Shown here in pieces: positions 44,943 through 55,574 of a DNA stretch of 64,000 nt. The translations under genes and the position numbers were made by a program. A model generated the notes under the pieces. That model was not told where the DNA came from. It did no database searches and worked only from the letters and a program-made list of their open reading frames with translations. The stretch comes from Echinochloa phyllopogon. Taxonomy: Eukaryota; Streptophyta; Magnoliopsida; Poales; Poaceae. The stretch spans positions 13,159,001 through 13,223,000 of the forward strand of contig BTCW01000009.1 in NCBI GenBank assembly GCA_033239725.1, given 5' to 3'. Position 1 is the stretch's first letter; the number at the start of each line of letters is the position of its first letter.

Positions 44943-45496
44943 TGTTGACAAGAAAACGCGCCAACAAACTCGAGATCGATCGAACGCGCAGCACGGCCGT
45001 CACAACAGCCAACTCCTGAGCTCCTCGGGCAAACCGGTCAGACCGGTTCCTGAAACCGGTCAGACCGCTTTCAGGCAGGAACTCGTGAAGACCTAGAAAC
45101 TCGAGCTCGGGAGGGACCACGTCGGAGCTCAAGCAAGCTAGGGTTGCTCTAGGGTCGGCAGGCCACCTAGAACGCCCTTGAACGCCGTAGAGACGAGCAA
45201 AGAACAGAATATGGAGGTTGGAAAAGATTAGGGTTTGAGAGATAAAAAAGTAAAGGATAAATGTGTTTGATTCGATTGGAATACATCTCAATCGGCCTTA
45301 GCCTTTATATTTATAGGCCGGGGAAGTCTTACCCCTTTCGAATAGGTTACAATATGGGACTAAAACTCGGAATCCTAATCCTACTCGAATTACAGAACCA
45401 AACCGGTCTGACCGGTCTGACCGGTTTGGCAAACACCGGTTTGGCAAACCGGTCAGACCGGTTTGGCCGGGCCAGAGCCAATTTTGACTGTCAACA
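44943..45496 (-). repeat. 5' LTR of Gypsy element 2
   Basis: 554 bp. It matches 36889-37419 apart from about six substitutions and an expanded palindrome region at 45400-45468 (extra CTGACCGG and AAACACCGGTTTGG units). Confidence 0.95.
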
Positions 45497-45501
45497 CAAA
45501 C

Positions 45502-46080
45502 TGAAAGAGGCTGCAAGATTGCATTGGTTCATCTCTAAAGATGTGTTTCCCTAGCTGATTGTTTCCTTTTCAGTACTTTGCACCTTTCCTCATTTGCTCT
45601 AAAGTTGTACAATGGCATCATTGCATTTGAAGAACATAACTATTTTGATATACGAAACGCAGGTCCATTCTTTGTACAGCACTCTTGTCGCTACGATGCA
45701 TATGGCTCGGAACAGCCCCTACTATGGCATCTCTGCATCAACAAAAATAAAACATGGGCAGATGACTAGTTCTTTCTAACCCTGACACTGTCAGCAAATG
45801 ATTCGACAGCGTGGCTCAGCAGTACACCAGTCACCAGGGATCACTCGGGTCACACTCATGCAGAACATTTGCAAACTGACGACGACTGCATTCACTAGTT
45901 CACTTCACACCAGCGTTGTCTTCTTAACTACGGATAGGTCTGACCAAAGCTACGATCCTACGCAACTCACACTCACATCACCTATACCATCCAATCAGGC
46001 TTTACAACTAGTGAGGTAGCAGTATGTACCACTGTACCAGCATCTAATTACAGAGATTAACGCGCAAGATCAACACCGAG
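45502..46080. other. Resumed duplication copy 2 and non-coding DNA
   Basis: 45502-45640 continues the diverged duplication. The block at about 45655-45730 (CATTCTTTGTACAGCACTCTT ... CCCCTACTATGG) resembles the right edge of the window at 63930-64000, suggesting a third copy there. No gene. Confidence 0.6.
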
Positions 46081-46135
46081 CAATTAACACCTACCTAACG
46101 AACGGGGGCAACGGTCCCAATCCCAACGGGTTTGA

Positions 46136-46636
46136 TCAGGTGGTCCGGCGGCGGGCGAACAGGTGCAAGGCGAAGGCGACGTCGGCGGCGACCACGGCGG
46201 CGAGCGTGGAGGCGAGGACCGCGACGCGCACCACCACCCAGACAAAGGCGGCGGGGCGGGCGGTGGCCGCGGCGGAGATCTCCAACTCGAAGGCGACGAC
46301 GTCCCCTCCCGGCGCGGCGGAGCACGCGTCGTCGGCGGCGTCGGGGTCGGGAAGCGCCTCCGGGTGCTCCTCCGGGGTCGTCGTGGAGGAAGCAGCGGGG
46401 GAGGTGAAGTTGTCGGCCACCTGGTCGGCGTGGCGCAGGGTTTGGCGGTGGTGAGCCGGTGAGACGCGGCCACGCACGAAGTTATAAATGACGTGGCGCC
46501 GGGTTACCTTAGCAGTGGCCGCCGACGAGGAGGAGGAGGAGTACGAGCCCACCGAACCAGGGGAGGCAGAAGTGGAGGTGGAGCAGGAGGGAGGACAGCA
46601 CGGGAGGCGGCGGCGGAGGCCGCCGCCGTCGGACAT
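46136..46636 (-). CDS. Single-exon small membrane protein, 166 aa, unrecognised
   Basis: ATG at 46636, TGA at 46138-46136, strong GC3 bias. The N-terminal region is Ser/Cys/Pro-rich (MSDGGGLRRRLPCCPPSC, then a Ser run). The middle is polar and acidic (EEHPEALPDPDAADDACS). One C-terminal hydrophobic helix, FVWVVVRVAVLASTLAAVVAADV, is followed by ALHLFARRRTT, so a tail-anchored or single-pass topology is likely. A TATA box lies about 80 bp upstream of the ATG. No known family recognised. Confidence 0.65.
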   Translation of the reverse strand: MSDGGGLRRRLPCCPPSCSTSTSASPGSVGSYSSSSSSAATAKVTRRHVIYNFVRGRVSPAHHRQTLRHADQVADNFTSPAASSTTTPEEHPEALPDPDAADDACSAAPGGDVVAFELEISAAATARPAAFVWVVVRVAVLASTLAAVVAADVAFALHLFARRRTT

Positions 46637-46716
46637 TGTCGTTGAATTGGGCGGTAGGGGAGGTGACAGGTGGTAGTTAGGGACCGGGGAAACAAGATTA
46701 TATGAGCTGGTGTGCT

Positions 46717-46724
46717 TTATATAT
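46717..46724 (-). promoter_or_regulatory. TATA box upstream of the 166-aa gene
   Basis: TATATAAA on minus within GTATATATAAAGCAC, about 80 bp 5' of the start codon. Confidence 0.6.
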
Positions 46725-46739
46725 ACTAGCCCCTGCTAG

Positions 46740-47585
46740 TATGGTAGTATAAACTAGATACTGACAACATAAAAATAATCTCCCCTAAAAAATTTCCAGG
46801 CGGCCGGACCCGTGCTGTCTCGCCCGTGTGCGCACCCTTGTCTTGCCCGTCCGAGCTGCCGGATCCAAAAAAAAATGCCATAATTACATATCTACCATTC
46901 CAAACTTATATGTCAAAATTACATATCTGTCATTTTATTTTTTTCCTATAGTACCCTTATACTAGCTATACTACTGAGTTCATACTACCCATACTACTAA
47001 AACGGTTACAGTAGTATACAATTAATCTGGTCCGTCCGATCTTTACGTACTAGTCCTCCGATCTTTACATACTGGTCCTTTTTAAGGCTAGTATGTCGCA
47101 CCGTAAAAGAGCTCAGATTATATACAATTATAGTGTCAATGTAGCATAATTTGTCTGTAGCATGAAACGCTCGCGACATTTTCAGAACAGAATGCCATCC
47201 TTTTCTACCATTGATCCCATCCAGCAAATGCTACGTTTGTTGCCTGGGGGCTTCTCCGGCTGCACATGTTAACTACTATACGTTGATCGTCAGGAGCTTT
47301 GTAAAATTACCTTGCAATTCCAAACCGCCCAGCCATTCTGATGAGGAAAAATTGGCCAAAGGAGCTGGGATCGCATGAATTGGACTATTAAGATAACGCA
47401 TTAGGTTTATTTGTTCTGCCTGTAAGTTTGTTGTCACAAACATATACGGAGTATTAGACTTCTTGGCGTGGAACATGGTCGCCAAAGCAAGTAAACAGAT
47501 GCAAGAGTAAAAATACTACATCTCTTATTAAGGAGTAAGCACTGGATCGCCGCAAAATGTTATGACTAGCACATCGTTACATGCG
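46740..47585. other. Intergenic DNA
   Basis: AT-rich with many TACTA/TAGTA words. It includes a 22-bp tandem pair (CCGATCTTTACGTACTAGTCCT at 47036, diverged copy at 47058). No gene. Confidence 0.5.
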
Positions 47586-47587
47586 TT

Positions 47588-50473
47588 TTACAAGTGGCCA
47601 TCAAAATTCGGCTCAACCCAGATGCAATTCATTGGCTCTGTCAGCCCATAGAATCCAGGCTTATACTTGCCATCCTCCAAATCATAGAACACACTCACTT
47701 TGCGGCCTTCAGCTTCATTATATCCCACAAATGGCAAATATATCTTATTGCAGCATCCATACTCCAGGGATGACTGGATAGTTGCACTACAATTATCTAG
47801 AAATAGAACTGCATCATCCAACCGCAGTACTTTTGTCCATGACATATTAGATTGATCAAGCTTGAACATCTCGATTGGGCTGGCATCATATGGTCTGAAA
47901 ATTGCAATCAAGTCCCCTTTGAATTCAACAAGATAACAGAATCTATCTCCACAACCATGGGCACCATCACGAACTCGCTCTGGTTTATCAAGGACTCGCC
48001 ATGTCATTTCATCTGGATTGAATACACCAAGATTTCCATGAACCCCTAAGAAATAGAATTCATTCTCAAAGAATACCGGATTGTTGGAGGCCATAGAAAA
48101 CGGGGCATCACAAGGTAATTCAAAATTGGCCCAATGCTTATCTCCAGCTCGCCAGAACATGACATCAACAGAATCTTGACATGAAACTTTGTGTATAGCA
48201 AGAACTACAAAATCCGGAGACTTAGGAACAGATGAGAATGCTATACCATTGAACAGATGACGACGCATCTTTGGAAGCATGAGCACTTCTCTGGTGAATG
48301 GGTTAACCACACGAATGCACCTCTTGCCTTTCGTCAACAGAACCCATCCACACTTTGAGAAATGAAGACTTTTCCGATTACCATGTAACAGCATGATGTC
48401 CTTTGCAATGTATTGCTTTTCAGCCATTGGATCAAACAATCTACACAGACTACCTGATGTTCCATAAATGCTCATAAGCATTGGGTGTTTTTTTTGCATG
48501 TTGGATGGGCTTGTGAATCATACCCCACCCTTTGCAGACAGCTCGAATGTGATAATAATCTACAAATGACAACTTAGGAACAAGTAGCTCTATCAGCTCA
48601 ACAGGGAGTGCAGACCATAGTGACACCAACTGCTCTTCATCTTCCATCAATACAGTGCTTCTACTAACCTGCGCAACCAAATAGAAATAAACAGAAAGGG
48701 ACTTGAATATCTAGCTAGAGATATATGGAAGGGAAACTTGAATAATGATCCGGACCCAAGAAAAAGAGGTGTGGATACCAGAGCATCATTTGTTTAACAT
48801 TCACCTGCATCAAACTTCTAGCAATTTATTATTGTGGTGATTCCCTACAAGAGCAGCATTTTTAAACTATTTCTTCAACTTCAAGTACACATTTTATGAT
48901 GTGTATGTTTGCACCTGCTGGCGTATATTGGCATTATTCCCTATTGGTTTCTATCAGTTTAATGTATTGTGTTTGATCTACAATTGAATGTGTAATACAA
49001 ACAACTAAAAGGGGCTTGCCCTCCAGTTTCATTTAAAAAAGAAGACTCATGCTATTCTGTATTTTGTGGATCAGGTGACATGAAGGCATATGGCCTACTT
49101 TACAGGGTGCCCACAACTCAGAACAATTGGAACTTTTTTAACCACAGGATATACAGTTGGATGCAACAAAAAGTTCAAATAAAAGTTTTATGACTCTGAT
49201 GATGCGCTTTATACTAAATATTTAATGTGTGCTAGAATTGCATCATTTTAAGTATTTATTCAATCCCGTCTAACCTGATTATATCAAGTGGTTTTTTATA
49301 TGAGTGTACACAGATGGTATATGGAATTGTTACAGGATTTGTGTACTAACCTCGCTTGCGATGCCACCGGGATATTTAGTAGGCTCTTGCCTAAAGCTGC
49401 ATGAACCAATCGAATGAAACAAGTTAATGCCAGTAACAGTATATTATATATTGTGACTTTGTGAGTGAAATCTGAATTAGAAATCTGGCATATCCTGCAA
49501 ATGTTTACCTTTGAGGAATGGCCCAATATGTTTTAGTCCATGTATCGGTACATGACGATAGATCATGAAGATCTACAGTAAATGTAGGTAGCAAACTGAA
49601 GCTTATGGTCCTATCGTCCAATCGGGCAGAATACAGCCTCATACCATCACAACACCACAGCAAAAGATAGATACAATTAGCCTGGGTTCCTGCCGCTTGA
49701 GACGACACTGCCACACAATTTGAACCTAGGAAAAAGGTCGCGCCACCAATATTCTCAACCCTCCTCCAGACATGATTTGAGGTATCCATACGATGAATAT
49801 CAATATTTGTGACCCCTAGTCCTAAATAAGTGTGGAGATAGAACCGTACTAGGAAGATATCACCATCCGACTCAACCCAAAATGTAACCCGCGGGAGATT
49901 CGAAGGGCATGTATCTGGGTCAGGTATACCCATCTTCTCAACGTAAGAAGCTGAAGTAGTGTTGATGACGACACATTGGCAATTATAAGTGGTATTGACA
50001 TACATTTTCCCTTTAGATCCAAAAATGGTTCCTACAAAATTCTCTCTGTCATTCCGAAAATCAACGTCGTACTTTGTCCACTCCTTATCACCAGGGCGAC
50101 AGTGCAAGACAAACCTGCCATCCCTTGAGCATACAAACATGACAGTGCAATCTGGGGGAGTTGGTGACGACAAGGCACAATTGCCAAGATCATCTGTTGG
50201 GTGAAGCAGCGGAGGAAGGGGAATCTTTGAATTGGAGGTGATATTGGCTAGAAAGCATTCTCGAGTTCCCACATCAAAAATCAGTAACCAGTCTCCAAAG
50301 AACCCTAGGCACTGTTTCCCCTCTATTGTTGGCAGACTTGCTTCAAAGAAGCATCCGTCAAAAGGGTTGATGAATGTCGTTCGTGTTTCCTCAGTTTTGG
50401 TTTTGCTGAAGTTAATGAGCCATGGGCTCGACTCAAAATCTGGAAGAGAGAGATACTCATGGCAAGACATCAC
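47588..50473 (-). CDS. F-box / KIB1-4 beta-propeller (DUF295) locus, possibly one fused gene, with one frameshift
   Basis: Exon A, 50470-49509, encodes a KIB1-4 propeller (FINPFDGCFFEASLP, VMFVCSRDGRFVLHCRPGDKEWTKY, WTKTYWAIPQR). A GTAAAC donor joins exon B, 49390-49351 (QEPTKYPGGIASE). Its GTTAGT donor then joins, in phase, exon C starting 48668 (VSRSTVLMEDEEQ). Exon C has an F-box (SALPVELIELLVPKLSFVDYYHIRAVCKGW) and a second propeller (VVNPFTREVLMLPKM, VMFWRAGDKHWANFELP, FYDLEDGKYKPG). The F-box frame is lost at an A8 run (48491-48498), where seven A would keep it. Either one fused gene or two neighbours; if two, the right one lacks its F-box and the left one starts at about 48647. The F-box would recruit SKP1/CUL1. 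Confidence 0.6.
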
Positions 50474-50479
50474 GCAATT

Positions 50480-51022
50480 GAAGGCTTTGCTTACTGATTA
50501 ACTTTAGTATTGATGTCCTTGGCAAATTCCTGCAATAATATCTCAGCAGGTAAGAACGAGATTTTTTTTTTAAAAAAAAGTGAACTTGTTGTTTCCGTAA
50601 TTGAAATGCAGCTCAAACTTAAGTATGGGGCCAAAGAGATGGGTGATATATGCACGCATGATGACAAATCAAGACGTTTGGATGGTTCTTTATGCGAACT
50701 GTTAATTTTAATGGAGTTGGGGGTGCAAGTGTGAAACCCTTGGCTGTTAGCCTGCTACTAGTGGAGAAACAAACATCCCGACGATTATTGGGAGCGAAGC
50801 ATACCTATAACGTGGATTTGTCCCGCACTTTGGTGGATCGATCTTGCGCCGGCCGGCAATGGAGAAGGAAGAACCTGGTCGAAACATGGGGATGGAATAA
50901 TGCATTTATTAGACATTATACAGTAAGCACATCGGAGGCGAACTGACTGGATCGGAAGGGGAAAAGAACAAGTACGTGTTATAGTTGGAACAGTCGAATC
51001 CGCAGGCCCAACTCACCAATCA
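50480..51022. other. Upstream region of the KIB1-4 locus
   Basis: No F-box exon was found here for the right-hand propeller. An acceptor-like TTGCAG and an in-frame stop just upstream limit exon A. A T10/A8 junction lies at 50557-50578. Confidence 0.4.
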
Positions 51023-51607
51023 CAGGATGTAACACCCTAAAATTCATTACAAATAAATTGTAGCAACCCTATAAATTTTTCTAAGATTTATTAAGGCTTA
51101 AATAAATTTTCTAGGATTTAATTGAAATTTCTAGCCTTTTTATCAATTTAAATATCACATTAAATAATTATTTTAGTCAAAATAAGTTTTTGTTGCATTC
51201 ATGCTGATGCATATATTTTTGGTTGCTAGTAAATCAAGTTGGAATTTAAATTTTGTTTAAATTCGAATTTGATTTGCTTTTATTTGAGTTTTAGAAAAGT
51301 TAAAATAGGCAGAGTTCGTTCTTGCCCCTCCAGCTCTTGGCCCGGTCCAAGTTTGCCCCCTCTACTTCTTTCTTTTCTCCCCGGCCTGTTTCTCTTTTAC
51401 CCGGCCCAATTTCCCTTTTGGCCCAGCGCCGGCCCGCTCCACTTCTTCCCCCGTCTCTCTCTCTCGCCGACAGGTGGGGCCCGGCTATCAGCTTCATCGT
51501 CCCCGACAGCGACTCCCCGGCCGAGTCCGTCCCGACGCCGCGCCGCCGCCTCCGCTCCGACTTCGAGTCCCGCCGCCGCACGCCTGTCGAAGCCTCGGAT
51601 CCCGGCC

Positions 51608-51615
51608 TATTTAAA
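51608..51615 (+). promoter_or_regulatory. TATA-like box in the 5' LTR
   Basis: TATTTAAA in CCTATTTAAAGCGCG, in the expected U3 position; repeated in the 3' LTR near 59705. Confidence 0.5.
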
Positions 51616-52561
51616 GCGCGCGCCCGGCTTGATTTTTCCCCAACCAAGCCGCAACCCGAGCTGCCATCGTCGCCGCCGCCAAGCTCTGCCGCCGCGCCGT
51701 CGATCCATCGTTGCACCGACGCTCAGCCCCTCTCGTCTGCGCCAGAGGCTTCGCGTGAAGGTATTGAGGCCGCCCGAGTAATTTCCCCTCGTTTTCCCCT
51801 TCGTTTCGGCCGTCGTTCGTGCTCATCGCCGATTTGCAGCGCCGCCGACCGCCATTCATCGTCGCCGGCCGCCGTCGCTGCGTCTCCTTCGACGAGAGCT
51901 AGCCAGGTGAGCTCGCCATCCCCTCCTGATGCGCTAGGTCCAAGTCCCGTCGTAATCCGTGCGTCGTAGCGCCGAAACGCGTTTACTCCGGCGACCCTCC
52001 ACCGCGGAAGAGAGCGGCGCCGCCGTCCCGGCCGCCGCCGTCGTCGGCCGTAATCCCCTAACGTCTCTGGCCGTCCGATCTAGATCCAACGGTCCACGTC
52101 AGCCCGAGTTTCCAAGTCAAACAGAGCCGTAACGGTCAGCGCTGCAATTTTGCTAAAGAGCCCCTGAGTTTTCTGGAAATCAACCCGCGGTTCTAGTTAG
52201 TTCAAAAATAATTACGTTTAGGTCATTTTTCTTCTGTTTTAGCCCCTGCAAGTTTTAAAATTGTGCCCGAGGTCCAAGTTTTGTTATTTTATGGTTTAGC
52301 CCTCGAGTTTTTATACAAAATTATGTTTTAGCCCTCGGATTTTCGCAGTTAAGCCCCTGGAACTTTTAAAACTTTGCCAGCAAGTCCCTGAACCTTAGAA
52401 AAGCCATATCTTTTGCGTTTTAACTCCGATTTTAGTGATTCTCGCGCCCACGCGTTCGTTGTCACGCGTAGATTAGTTTTGTGCTGTTGTTTTCTTCTGT
52501 TGGAATTGTTTGGTGTACTGTTTCTTATTTGTTGTATTGTTTCCTTGCATGTGAATGTGTG

Positions 52562-53648
52562 ATGCGATTAGGAAACGACCACTTCGAGTTCGAGGATTTC
52601 TCTGAAGAACCAACTGTTGGAGAAGGATTTGAGCAGCAACCGAGTTGGGAAGAAGGCAAGTGTATTATGTCATGCAAATGTCCTAATAATTATTAATTTC
52701 ACCATCCATGCATGTGTCTTAATTTTATGGGTTCCTATTTAAGGATTTGCCTAACCACTATATTTCACTGTCCCTAAAACCGGGTTATTTAATTAACTTT
52801 GATGGTAGATGATGCTTAGCTTGCTCAACTGGGATTGGTTAAATGAACCCCTACTCTATGTTCCAAATACTCTTTAAATTAATTAAATGGCAAGATCATA
52901 TCTTTTTAATTGGAACATGGAGAACCACCCAGGAAAACAGTACAACCATGAGTGCCATGTGGCTCTGGCTTTGACTGACTAATTAGGTGCTCTAGTTTTA
53001 TGGTAGCTTTACTCGAAAGGGGCATGGGGGGCGCGGTTGACGGGGTATAGCTCGGTCCTTTTGAGTTGTGGGCTTTGGTAAGAGACAGACCTCATTAGGG
53101 AGGGTTATGCTTTGCTTCTGAACCGGAAACCTTAGCGGGCTATCATTTATTAGAGTGCTTTTGTAAAGGTCTCATAGTGAAACCCAGTATTCGGTCCACG
53201 TGGTGTGGGAAGGGTACAATGCTTCGGCAATGGGAATCACGGCTTATGGTGAAAGTGTACAACCTCTACAGAGTGTAAAACTGTTATAACAGCCGTGCTC
53301 ACGGTCAAGAGCGGCCTGGACCCTTACATGATAATCATACTTGAACATGATCTAAATCGTGGTTATATGAATATGTTGGGAATATGACATTCATTAATTT
53401 GTGGGTGGTATATACTTTCATTTGCTAGTAAATAGTTGCTTAATAAAACTTGACCAACTAAAAGTGCTTACTGCAGTATGGTCAGAAAACCTTTTTGCCT
53501 CAGCCTTGTATGCCATATTACATTTGCTGAGTACGTTATGTGCTCATGCTTGTTTTCTTTCTTTCTTTTATTGCATCAACTACACCCGGAATGCTGCTCA
53601 GATTCGGAGAATTTTGAGGATTTCACTACTGATTTTGAGGAGTTCTAG
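52562..53648 (+). CDS. Candidate spliced acidic micro-ORF in the 5' LTR (46 aa)
   Basis: Exon 1, 52562-52655, starts MRLGNDHFEFEDFSEEP and ends at GAAG|GCAAGT, a GC-type donor. Exon 2, 53602-53648, follows TGCTCAG and reads DSENFEDFTTDFEEF, then TAG. Joined, it is a 46-residue peptide with about a third Asp/Glu and a repeated F-E-D-F motif. The same structure is kept in the 3' LTR despite substitutions. Splicing is inferred from motif and frame only. No known family. Confidence 0.4.
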
Positions 53649-53895
53649 GCGAGTCTCCCCCAGTCAATGCCTGTGGAGTTGGAGTCACTTTTGCTTCGTT
53701 AGATGAACGTTTATTTAAGTCTTCCGCTATGACATTTGGGTCAACTCTGATATTGTAATAAATGCACTATAATACTCTTTCGTTATGCATGGTTATGGAT
53801 ATTCACTTGTGACGTCTACCATATGTGTGTAAACTGATCCTGACGCACATATGAGATGCATCTGGTTTTGCCTTTAAAACCGGGTGTGACAGAGG

Positions 53896-53907
53896 TGGTA
53901 TCAGAGC
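53896..53907 (+). other. Primer binding site of the Del/Tekay element
   Basis: TGGTATCAGAGC, complementary to the 3' end of initiator tRNA-Met, four bases after the LTR end. Confidence 0.9.
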
Positions 53908-54228
53908 TGTGTTGACTGTAGGACGCAAGCCTAGATAGCAATGGTCATTCTCTAAGGATTATTTTGCTTAACTACTCTTGCTCTATCTATTCTTGGTTTA
54001 TTTTGCTATTAATCCTGGGCATTGATAATTGTCTCCTCCTTGATTTTGTTTTCTGGTCTATCTTTTTCACCATCTCATCTAGTTCTGATGTCTTTAGAAC
54101 TTTTCTCACCCCTTTCTTGCTTAAACCATAGATGGTGTTGACAAGGCAAGGTGCTCGTAGATTGGCTAGCACTCTTTCCTCTTTTTTCGTCGCATTCGAT
54201 ACAAGAAGAGGAACCGGAACCTGAAGAG

Positions 54229-54906
54229 ATGGAAGTGATGGACGAAGAAGTTAACTCAGGAGGGAATGCTCCAGCTGGATCTGAAGGAAGTGAAGGACCC
54301 TCTCCACCGCCTGACATGTGGGTAGTGACTTTTCACCACCACGACGGAGGCAACAGTGGGTTCCCGATGCTGCTTCGAATGCTCTTCGAGCGTCTGAACT
54401 ACCCAGTGGAGATAGAATATCGTGGAAGGAGGACACATCCAGATCACCCAGAGGACTGGGAAGTCGCTGTATACATCAGGAAGCCTGATTATGAGTATGG
54501 AGGAACCAAAGAGGCCGCAGTGCACCATGCCATCGCCATGAGATCAACCTTCGAAGCTGGAATTCAGGATGCAGCCAGGCTGGCACTTTCTGTGCTTTGT
54601 CATGAGGAGGCTGCTGAAGTACGTCACACTGCTTGGGCATATCTTCCTCGAAGGCAGCAAGGCACTCCAATTGGGGTTGTGCCACAACCGCCAGGTGTAA
54701 ACTCTACACTCAACGTCCAGGTGGCGTTCACCCAGATGCTCAACGTGCACGCCGATGACACCACAAGGGAGCTACAAGAAGTGCGTGAAGAACTCGCTGC
54801 TGAACGAAGGAAGAACAAGAGGCTGATAGCTGAACTCAAGGGAGAAGCACTTCCGTCCTTGGATGAAGATGTAGAAGGGTTGATGGGTCATTCACCGTCC
54901 CGCTAG
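54229..54906 (+). CDS. Orphan retrotransposon ORF in the gag position, about 225 aa
   Basis: The first ATG in frame is 54229; the frame is open from 54151. An acidic, Gly/Ser/Pro-rich head (MEVMDEEVNSGGNAPAGS) is followed by a folded-looking region (MLLRMLFERLNYPVEIEYRG, WEVAVYIRKPDYEYGG, FEAGIQDAARLALSVLCHEE) and a C-terminal coiled coil (TRELQEVREELAAERRKNKRL). There are no Cys knuckles and no gag core motifs. I recall similar ORFs in other grass Gypsy elements without known function. An upstream ATG (54132, MVLTRQGARRLAS) lies in another frame and may be the original start before a frameshift. Confidence 0.7.
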   Translation: MEVMDEEVNSGGNAPAGSEGSEGPSPPPDMWVVTFHHHDGGNSGFPMLLRMLFERLNYPVEIEYRGRRTHPDHPEDWEVAVYIRKPDYEYGGTKEAAVHHAIAMRSTFEAGIQDAARLALSVLCHEEAAEVRHTAWAYLPRRQQGTPIGVVPQPPGVNSTLNVQVAFTQMLNVHADDTTRELQEVREELAAERRKNKRLIAELKGEALPSLDEDVEGLMGHSPSR

Positions 54907-55560
54907 ACAGTGTGCTTGGTGGATCGTCTAGTTGCTTCACCCATACCTACTAAGATAGGATACCCTCTCTTTTGTTAGTTCAGTACGTTTAGAATCGTTG
55001 AAGACTCATGCTTAGTGTGTGATTTAGTTTGGTTTAAAAGTGTGGTAGGGATGTTTGCTTTCGTGCCAAGTGTGTGATTTGGATCTTTGTAATGATTGAA
55101 CTTAATTGTGGAGTGATGACCACAATTGAGTAATTATTAAATAAATAAATTTAGTTAGTTTGGGTTTATCTTGGTCTCTGATCTTAGCCCTTAATTATCA
55201 CTTTATCCATATAATTGTACCCTTCATATAAATCATGTTATGCGACAATCTGTTCTCGCTGCTACATGATATCCTGGTACTGTCCGAATTGTTTCTGGAG
55301 CTTCAGAACTCCGTTTGACATAAATCTAGTTGGGTTGGATTAAGGACTTGATAACCTAAGTTCTGGGAATTGTTCGTGATTTTTGGAGGTTCTGGCAGAG
55401 AGATATAATGGTTTTATTGGAGTAACCAGAATCTGTCTCGTGGTCCTGACATAGCTGTCTTGTTTATTTTATACCTCGAGCCACCAAATTCCGATTGAGG
55501 TGATTCAAGTTGGGTTAGTTTCAGAATTTGATAGTCTACGTTCAAACAAAAGATCATGAT
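54907..55560 (+). other. Non-coding spacer between orphan ORF and pol, with a diverged repeat pair
   Basis: Two related segments of about 100 bp (about 55300-55395 and 55485-55580) share CCG.TTGA, AGTTGGGTT, TTGATA and GATTTTTGGA.ACTC/GTTCTG in order. The pol frame starts inside the second. The gag core appears to be deleted here. Confidence 0.6.
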
Positions 55561-55574
55561 TTTTGGATACTCAG

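Larger units (their letters stand above)
36889..45496 (-). mobile_element. Ty3/Gypsy Tat-lineage element 2, 8.6 kb, complete, rich in ACCGGT palindromes
   Basis: LTRs 36889-37419 and 44943-45496, with a perfect TSD CAAAC (36884-36888, 45497-45501). On minus: PBS TGGCGACTCCGCTGGGG next to the right LTR, then gag, protease, RT, RNase H, a second RNase H-like domain, integrase, and a PPT (CGCAGGGGGGCATG) next to the left LTR. The second RNase H-like domain and absence of a chromodomain fit Tat. The LTRs differ by about six substitutions plus extra palindrome units in the right LTR. Coding lesions: frameshifts in gag, before protease and in RT, and a TAA between RT and RNase H. Confidence 0.95.
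51028..53891 (+). repeat. 5' LTR of the Del/Tekay element
   Basis: 2864 bp. TATA-like TATTTAAA at 51608-51615, preceded by GC-rich DNA and followed by a CG-rich leader. A spliced acidic micro-ORF lies at 52562-53648. A CCCTCGAGTTTTTA-type direct repeat is found around 52300-52340. Confidence 0.95.

Noticed and set aside
51239..51969. Overlapping 180- and 215-codon frames in the 5' LTR (and copies in the 3' LTR)
   Set aside because: Ser/Pro/Arg-rich frames in the GC-rich leader; the two LTR copies differ by frame-breaking indels, so no protein is maintained.
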